The notes beneath the pieces were generated by a model. That model saw only the letters and a program-made list of their open reading frames with translations. It was not told the origin of the DNA and made no database searches. From Hyaloscypha bicolor E (lineage: Eukaryota; Ascomycota; Leotiomycetes; Helotiales; Hyaloscyphaceae), in NCBI RefSeq assembly GCF_002865645.1, contig NW_020194512.1, positions 841,119-905,118 on the forward strand: a DNA stretch of 64,000 bases. The letters are read 5' to 3'. A program made the position numbers and the translations under genes. How positions within the stretch are numbered: the stretch's first letter is position 1; each line of letters opens with the position of its first letter. This document shows, piece by piece, positions 9,769-19,458 of the stretch.

Positions 9769-12176
9769 TTACTTTTGCATATTATCCCATTCGTCCATTA
9801 CCTTTTTAGATATCGTTCTATGGCGTTTTTGCTTCCGTATACACCAAGCAGCTTGTTTAATACTTAATCCCTTCCGATATGCATCCATCCAGCGGAATAT
9901 ACGGTTGCAAAACCTCCGCATAGTCTCAATTAAACAAGCTTCAAGTGCCTCTACCACCTTAATCTTGGTATCTGGGAAGCTAGCCTTCTTTACTTGACGA
10001 TATCGAGTTTTGCTATATCCCTAGTATATCTCAATTGGGTTAATTTCACAGTGGAACTTCGGTAAAAACACAGCCTTATATCCCCGATCTGTAATAAGCT
10101 CTTTAACTTGGGACTTCTCTTCAAAGAAGTCTTGGTGATTCGATAGTATACGAGCTAAACAGCACGTTTGTTCGATAGCGGGAGGGTATTCAAGGGGTGC
10201 AGTACACTTAGCACCCTTTGGACACTTAAATCTTAAGCCAGGTATATTGCAATCTCGCTCAATAAGAATCTGTTCCACACCCTTAGGCTCTCTTTCTCCA
10301 TTCGGATTAAGTTGCCAAAGGGCTTGAATGGTGCCTTGTAACCCCGGAATCATACACTCTGGTAGAAAGTACGTATCCCTTCCATAGGCCTTAATATTAC
10401 CCTTTTCAACCCCCCCTGGTGACTTATTCATACCAAAGGCGTTCAGTGCACCTTCGCCATGCGAAGCGTATACAGAAGACTGATCAAATATTAGAATAGC
10501 TATATAGTTTGGGTACTTCTATTCAAATATATCGAGCGTTCTAGTAATCTGTACTAGTAGCTGTTTTGTATCCCACCAGGGGTCCCCATTTGAGCCTGGA
10601 TATATAATTTGACGGGCATCCAAATCGGGATCGTCCGGGATAAAAATGCCTTTATTATTTGGCACCCTAATACGCCCCTCAGGTCCCACGAATTCAGAAT
10701 CGTGAATTAGCCTCCCTTTACTCTTTCCCGGCATTTTTTGCTGATTATCTACTAGCCAGAGGCTCTTTTTATAGTCAAATCCATGGAAACAGCTCTCATC
10801 GTAGAAGTATATTACGTATACCTGAACTCTAATTAGAAGTAAAGGTTAAATCGTATGTCACGTACCAGCTTTATCCTCCTCGTATTGAACTGTATATAAT
10901 AAAAGCTCCTTCATTAATGGTAAAAACACCTCTTGACGATACTAAATCATATCAGGTCGTTCGTATCCATCCACATAAAGCCCTTTCTTAGTCTCATGGC
11001 GATAAAAGCCGAGCCTAGGGAGCCATAAGTAGGCTGTACTACGAGCGATAGGCTTTTCTATTATCGATAATAATCGAGGTAAAATCTCCTGATTAATAGC
11101 ATTTAGGAAATCGTTTGGTAATATCGTTCCAAGCTCTTGATTAATTAACCAAGTCCGGCAGGCTAGAAAAATATCCTCATTGTCCAGATAAGAGGCACTA
11201 TCTCTTTTACCACCCCTAGTTTCCTGCGGAATGCCATGCCACTGTCGATAATAATTAAATAGCCCCCTAATTCGCCGAGCTAGTATCTTTCCATTATTAA
11301 AGCGGTAATTACTGGAAGCTACTAAGAGCGATGCATTAACCCTTCCAAGTCGATATTACCCTAGCTTTAGAAGCTGTTGGGTATATTGCCGGAGTAAATA
11401 TAAGTCAGCGATTACACGTAGAGTATATAGCTCTTTGGTTTGAGCTAGCTTAATATCCACATCGTTAAGGACTTCTTGATAAGTCATTCGTACGTCTAGA
11501 GCTTCGTCATCTCCGCAAGCGTTTCTAATAAGGGCATCCAAAAGTAGCTCGTTGGTTCCATCGTCTTCATCTTCAAGCCTTTGCTCTTCCCTTAATTACA
11601 TATCCCTAGGGATATCAATTGGCCCCCTAATAATATCGAATTGTAGCCTCTTTTATTTAAAAGATGGTATAATTATAGGGGTCTTAAGCCTACTAGATTG
11701 CTCTGTGACTTGAGCATCTTTTGCCCTCTGATTATATACATGTTATTATTGAGTTCTCAATGGCTTTGCTGATTCCTTTATTAATTTGGAGTTATACGAG
11801 CCTCTGGAAGCTAGAAATAGTCTTAGTATACTTATATTATAATATAAAAATAAGAAAATAAGGTAAGAAACTTACTGGTTTGTTCCACAAGTCTCTGATC
11901 TCGCTGTGTAACTATAGGCTTCTCCAAAATAATCGTCTTATTACCACTAATAAAAAGCTTCCGCTGAACCCAAAAGAGCGTCGAATCTTCAAGCTCTACT
12001 TCATTACTTGGTTCAATATCTGAATCATCAGAATTATCCTCTATATTAGAGGGTTTCCCATGCCGTTCGTCGATAGTCGCTTGGATTGCAGCTTCTTTAG
12101 CTAGGGTGAGAACTGTGATTGAATCAAGAGTTGAATCAGCTCGCTTGCGCTTCTGAAGGCTCACAGAGGTAGCCAT
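9769..12176 (-). pseudogene. DDE transposase of the 3.2-kb transposon, inactivated
   Basis: The start codon at 12176 opens a charged N-terminus (KRKRAD, acidic linker); a GTAAGT donor near 11873 suggests an intron. Downstream the same protein continues through stops: an HTH-like region with RSTAYLWLPRLGFYRH and YVDGYERPDM (about 10990-10940), then FYDESCFHGFD (first catalytic Asp, about 10800), LIFDQSSVYASHGEGALN (second Asp, about 10480), and FLPKFHCEINPIEIY followed by TAG then GYSK (third acidic residue, about 10030). It ends at 9769. At least three in-frame TAG codons interrupt conserved stretches. The DDE fold and the TA duplication agree. This copy cannot make full-length transposase. 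Confidence 0.85.
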
Positions 12177-12294
12177 TGGAAGTATTCAAAAAGGGCACTT
12201 GATTGGGTTTGTGGTTGTTGAGATATTAATATAATTATGGAAGAGCGGTCAACTTAGGGGGGCAGTCACGTGACAACCAAAGTAAAAAAACGAC

Positions 12295-12335
12295 CATACA
12301 AAACGCGAATATATTTCCTCGCTTAATCACGTGCA
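12295..12335 (+). repeat. Subterminal direct repeat, right copy
   Basis: Same orientation as 9499-9540: CCATACAAAACGCGAATA ... TCACGTG. The termini themselves are inverted, so a direct repeat just inside them is not explained by the inverted repeats. Confidence 0.7.
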
Positions 12336-12459
12336 TTATAACTTCCTTAATAATAAAGATATTATAATTTTGAGAACATAGAATTAATTCCTAGAGTATA
12401 TAGTATAGTTTTAATTAATACGATTTATATTAATCAGTGTTGTGGTGGTTTTTTTTTTT

Positions 12460-12487
12460 TTTTGTCGCTTTTGGATCGGACCGACTG
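12460..12487 (-). repeat. Right terminal inverted repeat of the 3.2-kb transposon
   Basis: Reverse complement of the left repeat over 28 bases, followed by TA. A T-run (about 12449-12463) adjoins its inner edge. Confidence 0.95.
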
Positions 12488-12616
12488 TATGTACTGTACA
12501 CGTCGGCGTCCATTATGGGCAAGACTTATCCTGGGCCTGGGCTTGGTCCTGCGATGATTTTTGCGTATATTGCTGTGAATGATGCTGCTTCTGGAGAAGT
12601 TGTGAAAGGGAGTTGA
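12488..12616 (+). pseudogene. 3' end of the split flavoenzyme gene
   Basis: Directly after the transposon the plus strand reads LYTSASIMGKTYPGPG then GPAMIFAYIA to a TGA at 12614-12616. TSAS-x-MG-x-x-YPGPG is the C-terminal FAD-contact motif of the same flavoenzyme family as the 7701-9284 fragment. The usual few residues before TSAS are missing, and a stop plus odd sequence precede the insertion, so the gene was probably already decaying or was damaged during insertion. Confidence 0.85.
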
Positions 12617-12889
12617 GGGCTCGGTGGAAGGGTTGGTCAATCTCTCAAGCTACAGCTTTGCCCTCCAGTTTCCACTGTATCCACACTCGAAAATGACAAC
12701 TCGCAATCGGACATACCAACAACTACCTCTCCACTCATGACCATTTTTATATTCATTAGTGTTTCAATTCCAAAAGTCTAGTGACTTCAATCGGCCACAT
12801 AAAGTTTCAATGTTCCGCATCAAGAGTTTTGCCATTTTGTTGCATGTCGCACTGAATAAGCTCTTATAAATTGATCGCCCATCCCGCAC
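12617..12889. other. Spacer between flavoenzyme 3' end and MITE
   Basis: No protein-like frame is visible. Confidence 0.5.
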
Positions 12890-12891
12890 TA

Positions 12892-13017
12892 CTCTCTCCC
12901 CCTAAATAAATGTAACAGTGGGTCCAAGTGCAGGGGTTTTTTGGTATGGCAACTGGACCGTGCCAGGCTGGTTTTGCGGGGACCCACTGTTACATTTAAT
13001 TAGGGGGGGGGGGAGAG
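12892..13017. mobile_element. 126-bp TA-flanked MITE
   Basis: Long terminal inverted repeats: CTCTCTCCCCCTAAATAAAT on the left and its near-complement on the right, both continuing through GTAACAGTGGGTCC, with one substitution and a longer G-run (13003-13013) on the right. TA lies directly outside both ends (12890-12891 and 13018-13019). There is no coding capacity. The termini do not match the 3.2-kb transposon, so it belongs to another TA-targeting family. Confidence 0.8.
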
Positions 13018-13019
13018 TA

Positions 13020-13419
13020 TTATTGCCATGCCTCTTCTCATTTGCCCCTCGGACCTTGCCATGAAACACCTCGGCTTGACGTCAGGGGCTGAATAACGCC
13101 TGCAGCATCCCACGGCCGCCTTGGCGAGGCCTCCTTTTCCCCTTTTGAGCTCCAATGCACGTGACAAGCCTCGATTGTTTATCTTTAGGTGAAGAACTAT
13201 TGGGGTTGCTTCGATCAAGTGGTTCCTGGTGTCAGCTAGCCATAAATTGGTAACTCAACTGCCAAATCGCAACTCTAGGTGGTTTTCATTTTTCAAGCAT
13301 ATTTTTTCTTCCTCCTCAAGACATTGATCTCCAGGCATCGCAGCCCAGCGAGCAAATGGAATACAGTCCATTCTGCAACACAGACAGCTGAAACTTGAAA
13401 CCCCTTCAAATCCTCCCTC
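13020..13419. other. Spacer upstream of MFS pseudogene
   Basis: No supported gene. The open frames on either strand are short and show no family motifs. Confidence 0.4.
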
Positions 13420-14235
13420 CCCTCAAAAACTTCCAATTCCTCAGCACAAGCACTATCTCAAACCTCCCCCTCCAACCTCAACCAACAGCACCAGGCCCAT
13501 TCTCAAAGAAACAGTATCACAAATTCAAGACCCCTACACCCTTACTCTTGGTCCCACAAAATCTGGATCAGCATCCTCGTCTTCATCAACGTCTTCGTGC
13601 TCAACTGGTGCCCCAGCGCAGACTCGCTGGCCGGCTCCAAAATCGCTTCTAAATTCTACGTCTCTCGAGCCGCCGAGTCTCTCTCCCCAGCATGTTAGGT
13701 CTGGGGCATCGCCGCTGGCGCACTATTCGCTGGTTCGATTGCCGAAATCGTAGGACGGAACCCGATCTGTATATTGAGCAGGGTGGTGCATCTTGAGTTT
13801 AATTTAGGGACAGCGTTAAGCAGGAATCCGGGGACGCAGTTGAGTTGTTGGTCTCTTGCTGGATTTGGTGCGAGTATCATCCTCTCGATTTACGGGGCGA
13901 GTATTGCGGATATTTTTGAGCTTGGGGGAGAAGTCTTGCGTGGCCGTTTGTGGCCACAGGTTCATTTTTCGGTACCACGTCCCCTTCTCCTGTTTCAAAA
14001 TAGCTAATTGAACCCGTTTCCACAGGACCGCTCTCCTTCCCAGCCCCCGGCGCGTGGATTACCCAATCCTCCAGTATCTCTCGGCGTTGGTGCGATTGGC
14101 TCGCGCTCCTCATGTCCGGGACGACCTTCATCCTCAACCTCCTCTTCCTCCCCGAAACCTTCGCATTAATCCTCCTCCCCTGGAAACCCTCCCGCGGGCG
14201 CAAGCTCACATATAACAAACGCTACCTCTCACCCA
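13420..14235 (+). pseudogene. MFS multidrug/polyamine-type transporter pseudogene (N-terminal half)
   Basis: Read with frame changes the plus strand gives HPYSW, then IWISILVFINVFVLNWCPSA (transmembrane helix 1), a TAG near 13697, GIAAGALFAGSIAEIVGRNP (helix 2 with the MFS loop), GAS-I-LSIYGASIADIF, and a frameshift near 13935. LAWPFVATGSFFG then runs to a probable 54-nt intron (about 13970-14024), followed by WCDWLALLMSG and LNLLFLPETFALILLPWK. These are the first six helices and central loop of fungal DHA1-type transporters. The second half is absent; the frame runs straight into a 2EXR-family fragment. Export of drugs or polyamines is the family role; this copy is dead. Confidence 0.85.
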
Positions 14236-14714
14236 TAAACGTCTCAGTGCAAATATGCATACTTGGAGCGTCCACCAGCTTGGCCAATAGCAGAGTCGAC
14301 CCGAAGGAAGACCTCGTCTGTTTTCCTGGGATCAAAGATTTCACGAGTTGCCATCGAGACAGCAGGTTGTTCCACAAATACAATTGGTCTGAGGAAGCAT
14401 TGAAACTGGAGAAAATTGCTATAGATTCAAGAGCATGGCATACATGGACTATGACTGAAGCCCTGCGTACCTTCAAGTGTCTAAAGGGGTTCGTACTAAT
14501 AGTGCATTCCTTCAGCTGTCGGCACACATTGGAGGGCAATCAGGCCACTGATCTGGCTTTGAAAAACTTCCCGGCTATTGCCTATTATCAAAACACACTA
14601 AACGCCTTTTGGTGGCTTAGACATGGAGGCAGAGAGGGCAGTAAACGGGCAAAGCCAAAGCTTGCGAGTATGCAATTAGACTGCGACGGGGAAGGATGCT
14701 GCCTGCCTGCATGA
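14236..14714 (+). pseudogene. 2EXR-family C-terminal half, fused to the MFS pseudogene
   Basis: The open frame continues from the MFS remnant with no stop into VDPKEDLVCFP, then LKLEKIAIDSRAW and FKCLKGFVLIVHS, ending GEGCC-LPA. Each block has a counterpart in the intact 2EXR gene at 16494-17360: IDPTEDTIFIP, VRSLAVDARSW, FENLEKFTIVIHDS, and GKKCC-HN at the C-terminus. The N-terminal half (LPxELRLKIW) is missing, so a deletion or rearrangement joined two broken genes. Whether the 200-codon chimeric frame (14112-14714) is ever expressed is unknown; I treat it as a relic. Confidence 0.7.
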
Positions 14715-15253
14715 GTGTCTTCATATTAGTCGTCACTTCTCCGATCAGAATGCACAAGTATTAGGGAAATAGATTTCAGCAGTCGAAGGTCTTCTAGGGA
14801 AGAAAGAAGCGTATAGATGTCACGTAGCATAAAATCCATGACAGTCGTCTAAAGCAATGCTAAGCATTCCAGTGTTCCTTGCCTCCTTCGTTGTGTGATA
14901 TTTAGGTCTACAATATGATATTTCTCTTGCCGATTTAGAAGTGTGGAAACTTAGTAAATTTGGCGAAGGTTATTTACTTGCAATTCCCGCCCTCCATTTA
15001 GATAATCTCTTCCTCCGACTAACAACAACAATAACCTGGGAGGATGACTATCGAGATCAGCATGACTTTGGAGTACTCGGAAAAGAGGAGAAGGACATCA
15101 GTCTCAGTCTACAAGTAAGTCATCTCTAATGTTCCGATTGCTATAAGACATGGGCTCATTTATACTAGGGCCTATCAACAGAGGTTTCTCGAGACCTAAT
15201 CAAAAGCAATAAGATAACAGAACAACGATTCATCATGGATCAACAGGCAGGTT
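14715..15253. other. Spacer between two 2EXR relics
   Basis: No protein-like frame with recognisable motifs. Short frames such as 14941-15129 have no ATG or context to support them. Confidence 0.4.
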
Positions 15254-15989
15254 TTGTTGTTCATGGCCTTGCCGGTACAATTGCTTACTACAGATACAAG
15301 AGCGCTCCTCGAGCCTAAACCTCCCCAACCTTTGAACCCGGGTACGAACGATCACCGATCTGTCCGAATCAATCAGTATTTCCATCATTGCTTACGTGAG
15401 ATCACATCCAGTCCAGGAAAGCGACCTCAAGGCCTTCCTTCAGGAATCCAGGGGTCAATTTCGACGGCTCTCCTCTCTTCTGGAGACGTCGGCCAGACCA
15501 TCAACTTCCCCAACCTTCTAATCAAACTCTGTCTTAAGGTTTGGAAGCAGCCCATACAAGACGGTCACGTAGTGGACGTTTTGTATGGGTCTCGATACAC
15601 ACCGGAAGCAAAATGCAACATCATCGTGAAGCAAGAACCCCACACTCCCCTGTGGGTCTGCCGCGAGTCTTGACAAGTCGCAATGGAAAAGTGTTCACTG
15701 CAGCTGAATATGTCTACCAGAATGGATCCGAGGGAACATCTCTTACGTCTTCTTCCGAGGGAACTCGCCGTTCATAACTACCTCCAGACCGCTAGTCAAG
15801 ACACAATGTTATTGCGAAGCAGTTGGTCCCAAGACGCACTCAATCTCAGGAAAAATTGCGATCAATTCTTGCTCATGGGGTGACAGCACTCTCACAAGAT
15901 TGCTCGAGGCGTTCAGAGACATGGAGGGAATTATCATCGATAGTATTGGTAATCCTGTCGAAAATGCGGAAACCATGAGTTCGACTTAG
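15254..15989 (+). pseudogene. 2EXR-domain pseudogene
   Basis: A frame beginning in the 15.25-kb region contains INFPNLLIKLCLKVWK, the degraded equivalent of the 2EXR signature F-PxLPxELRLKIW, then DVLYGSRYTPE and PLWVCRES with a TGA exactly where the family continues RxVAxxxY (QVAMEK follows in frame). After further open sequence a frameshift near 15840 is needed to reach SWGDSTLTRLLEAFRDMEG (the counterpart of the FENLEKF block), ending at the TAG of 15987-15989. One nonsense and at least one frameshift show it is dead. It lies beside an intact paralogue on the opposite strand. Confidence 0.75.
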
Positions 15990-16493
15990 CTCTTTGTAGA
16001 GTTCTCTCGCCTCTCATGGGCAAGATTAGCAACGAGACCTGGATAGATGGTGGGCTCTGAATCGAGGCAATGAGGTACAATGGGGGGGCATAGGCTTTTG
16101 GGAATAAAGACAACGCAAGTCAAAGCAGTGTTGCCAGGCTGGCAGCGGACGTGAGCGGGGTTGTTTCCCTTTGAACCACTGTTTATTTCAGGCGGGGGTT
16201 GGCTCACCTGAATCGATCGATTATTCCTCTTCACTACTATGATGATTTCACGAAATAGCTGAGCTTTTGTCACGGCCTGGGCAAGCTGTGGAAGTGGAAA
16301 TGTATGTGTTTGTGTAAATATATGTATGAATGATGGTGCCCTAAGGGCGGTGAAGAAGCTATATATACGCCTGTGCGCAGCACGTGATAGCTTTGCAAGG
16401 CGTGTATAGGGAGAAACAATGTATCCGAGGCAAAAGAACATGAATGTACAAAATCCTGAAGACCCCATTGATGAACAATAGGCCTAGATATAG
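15990..16493. other. Intergenic region between two 2EXR loci
   Basis: A 160-codon minus-strand frame (16468-15986) overlaps this stretch but has no family motif, and its composition looks non-coding. It would contain the 3' flanks of both 2EXR loci, which converge here. Confidence 0.4.
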
Positions 16494-17360
16494 CTAATTA
16501 TGACAGCACTTCTTTCCTCCCCTTGCTGCCACCTTTACCTCGATTGTAGGCAACTTCCCTTGCCGTCCGTAGTGTCCATTATCGAACTCCATCTGACTCT
16601 CTACACTTAGATGGTGGTCATAAACCTCCACCTCGTCTTGTACGTCCACTAATGAAAGATCTGTATCAGGCATTCGCCACTTTTCCTTACTTTGACAATT
16701 TGCCGAATCGTGAATCACAATGGTAAACTTCTCCAAGTTTTCAAAATAGACGAAGCCTTCAGGGCCACAGAGTCTCTTCCAAGAACGTGCGTCTACTGCC
16801 AATGACCGGACACTCTCTTTTGCTTCTTTAGACAACGCCTTGCCATTTATCAACCTTTGCTGAAGTTTCACCAAACTGTTGAACGGAATAAATATTGTAT
16901 CCTCAGTGGGGTCGATTTGAGCGAAGCAATCGGTGATTTCCTCGTTGCCGAGTCGTAACCAATACTTTTCGAGTGCGACTCTTCGCGACTCCCAGTTGGC
17001 ATGCAAGGCAGCGGGAGGCGGAGTATTAAATCTGATAAAACTTTTGTCCCAAGGATGCCTCGCTCTGTCGTAATAGACCTCGACGATCCGAGGCCCGGGT
17101 AACGCTAATTTCCAGATCTTGAGACGAAGCTCCGCCGGAAGCTTGGGGAAGAGGCTGAAGCCCGGCTCATTTGATTCTGAAAGGTTTTTGCTTGCACACT
17201 CGATCTTTCCCCGTGATGTTTGCATACTTTGGAAGGCGCCTTTCATGGCTGCCCCGGATCCGGATTTTGAACTATCGATCGAGAAGTCATCTGTTGGTTC
17301 CAGGTTTGAATGCGCCGTGGGCCGATTCCGCTGGATAGCGGACGTCGCGTTGGAGTCCAT
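16494..17360 (-). CDS. 2EXR-domain protein, function unknown
   Basis: This intact single-exon gene encodes 288 residues starting at the ATG of 17360. Residues 1-68 are a low-complexity Ser-rich leader. The 2EXR domain follows (about 69-218): SLFPKLPAELRLKIWKLALP at its start, PPPAALHANWESRRVAL near 114-130, IDPTEDTIFIP near 149-159, and VRSLAVDARSW and LEKFTIVIHDS towards the end. The C-terminus ends KKCCHN. 2EXR proteins are a large, fast-evolving ascomycete family without an assigned biochemical activity; the N-terminal helix resembles F-box-like sequence, but an E3-adaptor role is unproven. No signal peptide or membrane segment is seen. Two related pseudogenes lie within 3 kb downstream. 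Confidence 0.85.
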   Translation of the reverse strand: MDSNATSAIQRNRPTAHSNLEPTDDFSIDSSKSGSGAAMKGAFQSMQTSRGKIECASKNLSESNEPGFSLFPKLPAELRLKIWKLALPGPRIVEVYYDRARHPWDKSFIRFNTPPPAALHANWESRRVALEKYWLRLGNEEITDCFAQIDPTEDTIFIPFNSLVKLQQRLINGKALSKEAKESVRSLAVDARSWKRLCGPEGFVYFENLEKFTIVIHDSANCQSKEKWRMPDTDLSLVDVQDEVEVYDHHLSVESQMEFDNGHYGRQGKLPTIEVKVAARGGKKCCHN

Positions 17361-17888
17361 TGTCGAGCTGTCCTCTGAAGCACAAGCTCTTGGAGATAGT
17401 CTCTAAAATCATGTCAGAGAATATCCTGAGACGAAACATTAAGTAGCGCAAACCTATCCGTATCTATTGATATTTGTATGACGGGAGGTTGAGAAGTTTA
17501 GAAAATGTGGGATATACGGTGAGCATAAAGTAGGGGAAATGAAAGCCCCACAATTTTGACGCGATAAGGCTGATAGGGGGGTGATACGAGACAGATACGA
17601 GTGAAGACCCGGCATCAATCGCGCTCAAAATATGGCCAATACTTTCCGCACCCACTTGAATAACGTCCACCTTGCGTGATTAGGTTTGGCTATACAGGTG
17701 ATTTCTCTGATATAACTTGTTGTCGATCTGGTGGTTTCCAATATTTCTAGCAAAGAGAAACTTAGCGGTGAAGAGGTTGGCCAGGATTGCTTGTTTGCTA
17801 GGGGCCAGGGCTTCTCATGAGTCGTGGAGGAATCGCACCGCTGCACTTTATGATCAAAGTATATCCTGTTGCCGATTCAGATAAAACT
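17361..17888. other. Spacer, probable promoter of the 2EXR gene
   Basis: No supported gene. It lies between the start of the intact 2EXR gene and the 3' end of a degraded minus-strand gene. Confidence 0.4.
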
Positions 17889-18499
17889 TCATATTCTAAT
17901 GTTTGAAATGCAGAGACAAGATCTCCATGCTTCTACGTCGCGTAGCAAGACAAGTCCAACTTGGGAACCACAAAACATGCGGACCATGTCTCCAAGGTTT
18001 TTCGCATCCGTGGCCTATTTGAGCCATTCAATAGTATCGTCATTCTTTCTCCAAATCATCATCTTTTCTTTTGGGACAAAAGGAGGTCCGACGTATATGT
18101 GGGCGTTCTCGCACACGCGGGGACCAAATGCAGCCGTGATATGAGTTTCGGTGGGGACAATTCTTCCCTTGCTACCTCCGATTCGTGTAGTATTGTGAAA
18201 CAGTGCCCTATTTACACGCCATTAGTTATGCATTCTCTCATACTCGCTGAAATAAGGAAAACATCGTCATCCTTCCAGTCACAGGATGGAAGAGTACCGG
18301 ATGCCTATGGTAGTATGGGGTGCTTCATAGCAACCTCGCAACATATCTTCTCAACATTCTTTTGGTACTCCGCTTTCTTGGGACACGGGAATAGCCAAGT
18401 GAGATAGATTTCATGTCCTTGATAATTGACGAAGCCAGCTTTCAATATGTCCGGATTTTCTTCTGGCTTTCTTGGTGGCAAGCCCTCGAACTTGCTCAT
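17889..18499 (-). pseudogene. Degraded gene of unknown family
   Basis: An ATG at 18499 opens a protein-like frame (MSKFEGLPPRKPEENPD, then GHEIYLTWLFPCPKKAEY). TAG ends it at 18305, but the same frame continues coherently to CITNGV. A +/-1 shift near 18215 then leads to a long open stretch, GPRVCENAHIYVGPPFVPKE then MMIWRKNDDTIEWLK, TAG at 18015-18017, and NLGDMVRMFCGSQVGLVLL to a TGA at 17889. Three breaks in otherwise coherent sequence indicate a recent pseudogene of roughly 190-200 codons. I do not recognise the family. Intron-based rescue of one break cannot be excluded. Confidence 0.5.
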
Positions 18500-19458
18500 C
18501 GTGATTTAGCAAGAGACCTGTATCGTTGCCTTTGTAACTTTCTTCTTGTTTATTTTGGGTTGAATGGTTTCGACTTTGATGTTGCTTTGTCGCTGGTTTT
18601 ATGTTGTGGCTATTGGGTTTTGAGTTGTAGGTTGAGAGAAAATATCAAAGACCCGGGAACCATTTGAGACTACCTCATATACTTGAAGCAAAACTCACAG
18701 CGAGCAAAAGTTTGATTCACGAACGAGGAGTATTCGAGGTGAATGAAGACTGTAGCTATCTATTTGAATGTTTGACATGGTCTTGGGCTCAAATAGTCAT
18801 CGAAAAACTGAATTGTTCTGCCGAAAACTGTGGTTCATAGAAACAACTTGAATGAGTTCCAGAGGGAGACTGATTTCTTCCTTTTTTTTTGTTTTTTTGT
18901 TTTTTTTGGATAGAGAGCACGCTCTGTGCAACAGTCATTGCAGGCAGGTGAGCATCCACCCCAAAGCTCGCTTAATTCGCTAAACTAAGAGACAGCACTT
19001 ACTAATTTAACAGCAATAATAGGATTGAAATGTTTGAGAAAGCTAGGTCCTGAACCTTATGTAGGTATTTCAATATTTGCTTCTGCAGCAAAATGAACAT
19101 CGGTTGAAATTGAATGTTGAAATTGAATGTTCCAATAATTTGAAGTGTTGTCATAAAATGAAGCTACCATTTCCTACCTCAAGCGAGTTCATGGCATCAA
19201 AGTATTTATTCAGTGATTCAAACGCCTTCCTTCATAAATTGAGAACTTCCCTTAGATCTGAAACACGTTAGCGCTCTTCAAGAATTTGGGTTACACATAA
19301 TTGATGCTGATTCAGTTTGCTGTGGTGAATCAGTTGCGCACGAAACGAACAAAGAGGTGCTCCGTTTACCCCAACCCACAAACTTATATTTTCTTACGAA
19401 GCCTTCCAAACACCCACAAATCTTCAACCTCCTAACTTTCCTCAGGGAATCGTTAAAC
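18500..19458. other. Gene-free stretch upstream of the kinase gene
   Basis: It contains T-runs near 18882-18908 but no supported reading frame. The 3' part serves as promoter and 5' leader of the kinase gene. The kinase frame is open upstream of its first ATG to 19357, but only with non-ATG codons. Confidence 0.5.

Larger units (their letters stand above)
9285..12487 (-). mobile_element. 3.2-kb TA-flanked DDE transposon (Tc1/mariner-like) inserted in the flavoenzyme gene
   Basis: The element is bounded by perfect 28-bp terminal inverted repeats starting CAGTCGGTCCGATCC and flanked on each side by TA (9283-9284 and 12488-12489). A TA target duplication is typical of the IS630-Tc1-mariner superfamily. 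It carries one minus-strand transposase gene (9769-12176) broken by nonsense codons. Subterminal sequences contain a 40-bp direct repeat at both ends. A shorter relative lies at 60173-60948. Removing the element and one TA brings the two flavoenzyme fragments together, which proves a real insertion. Confidence 0.92.

Noticed and set aside
15986..16468. 160-codon minus-strand ORF
   Set aside because: No domain or coding character; it overlaps the end of a 2EXR relic and an intergenic region.
19357..19458. N-terminal extension of the SRPK-like kinase
   Set aside because: The frame is open but begins with GTG; the first ATG is at 19459 in a good context, and the extension looks like 5' UTR.
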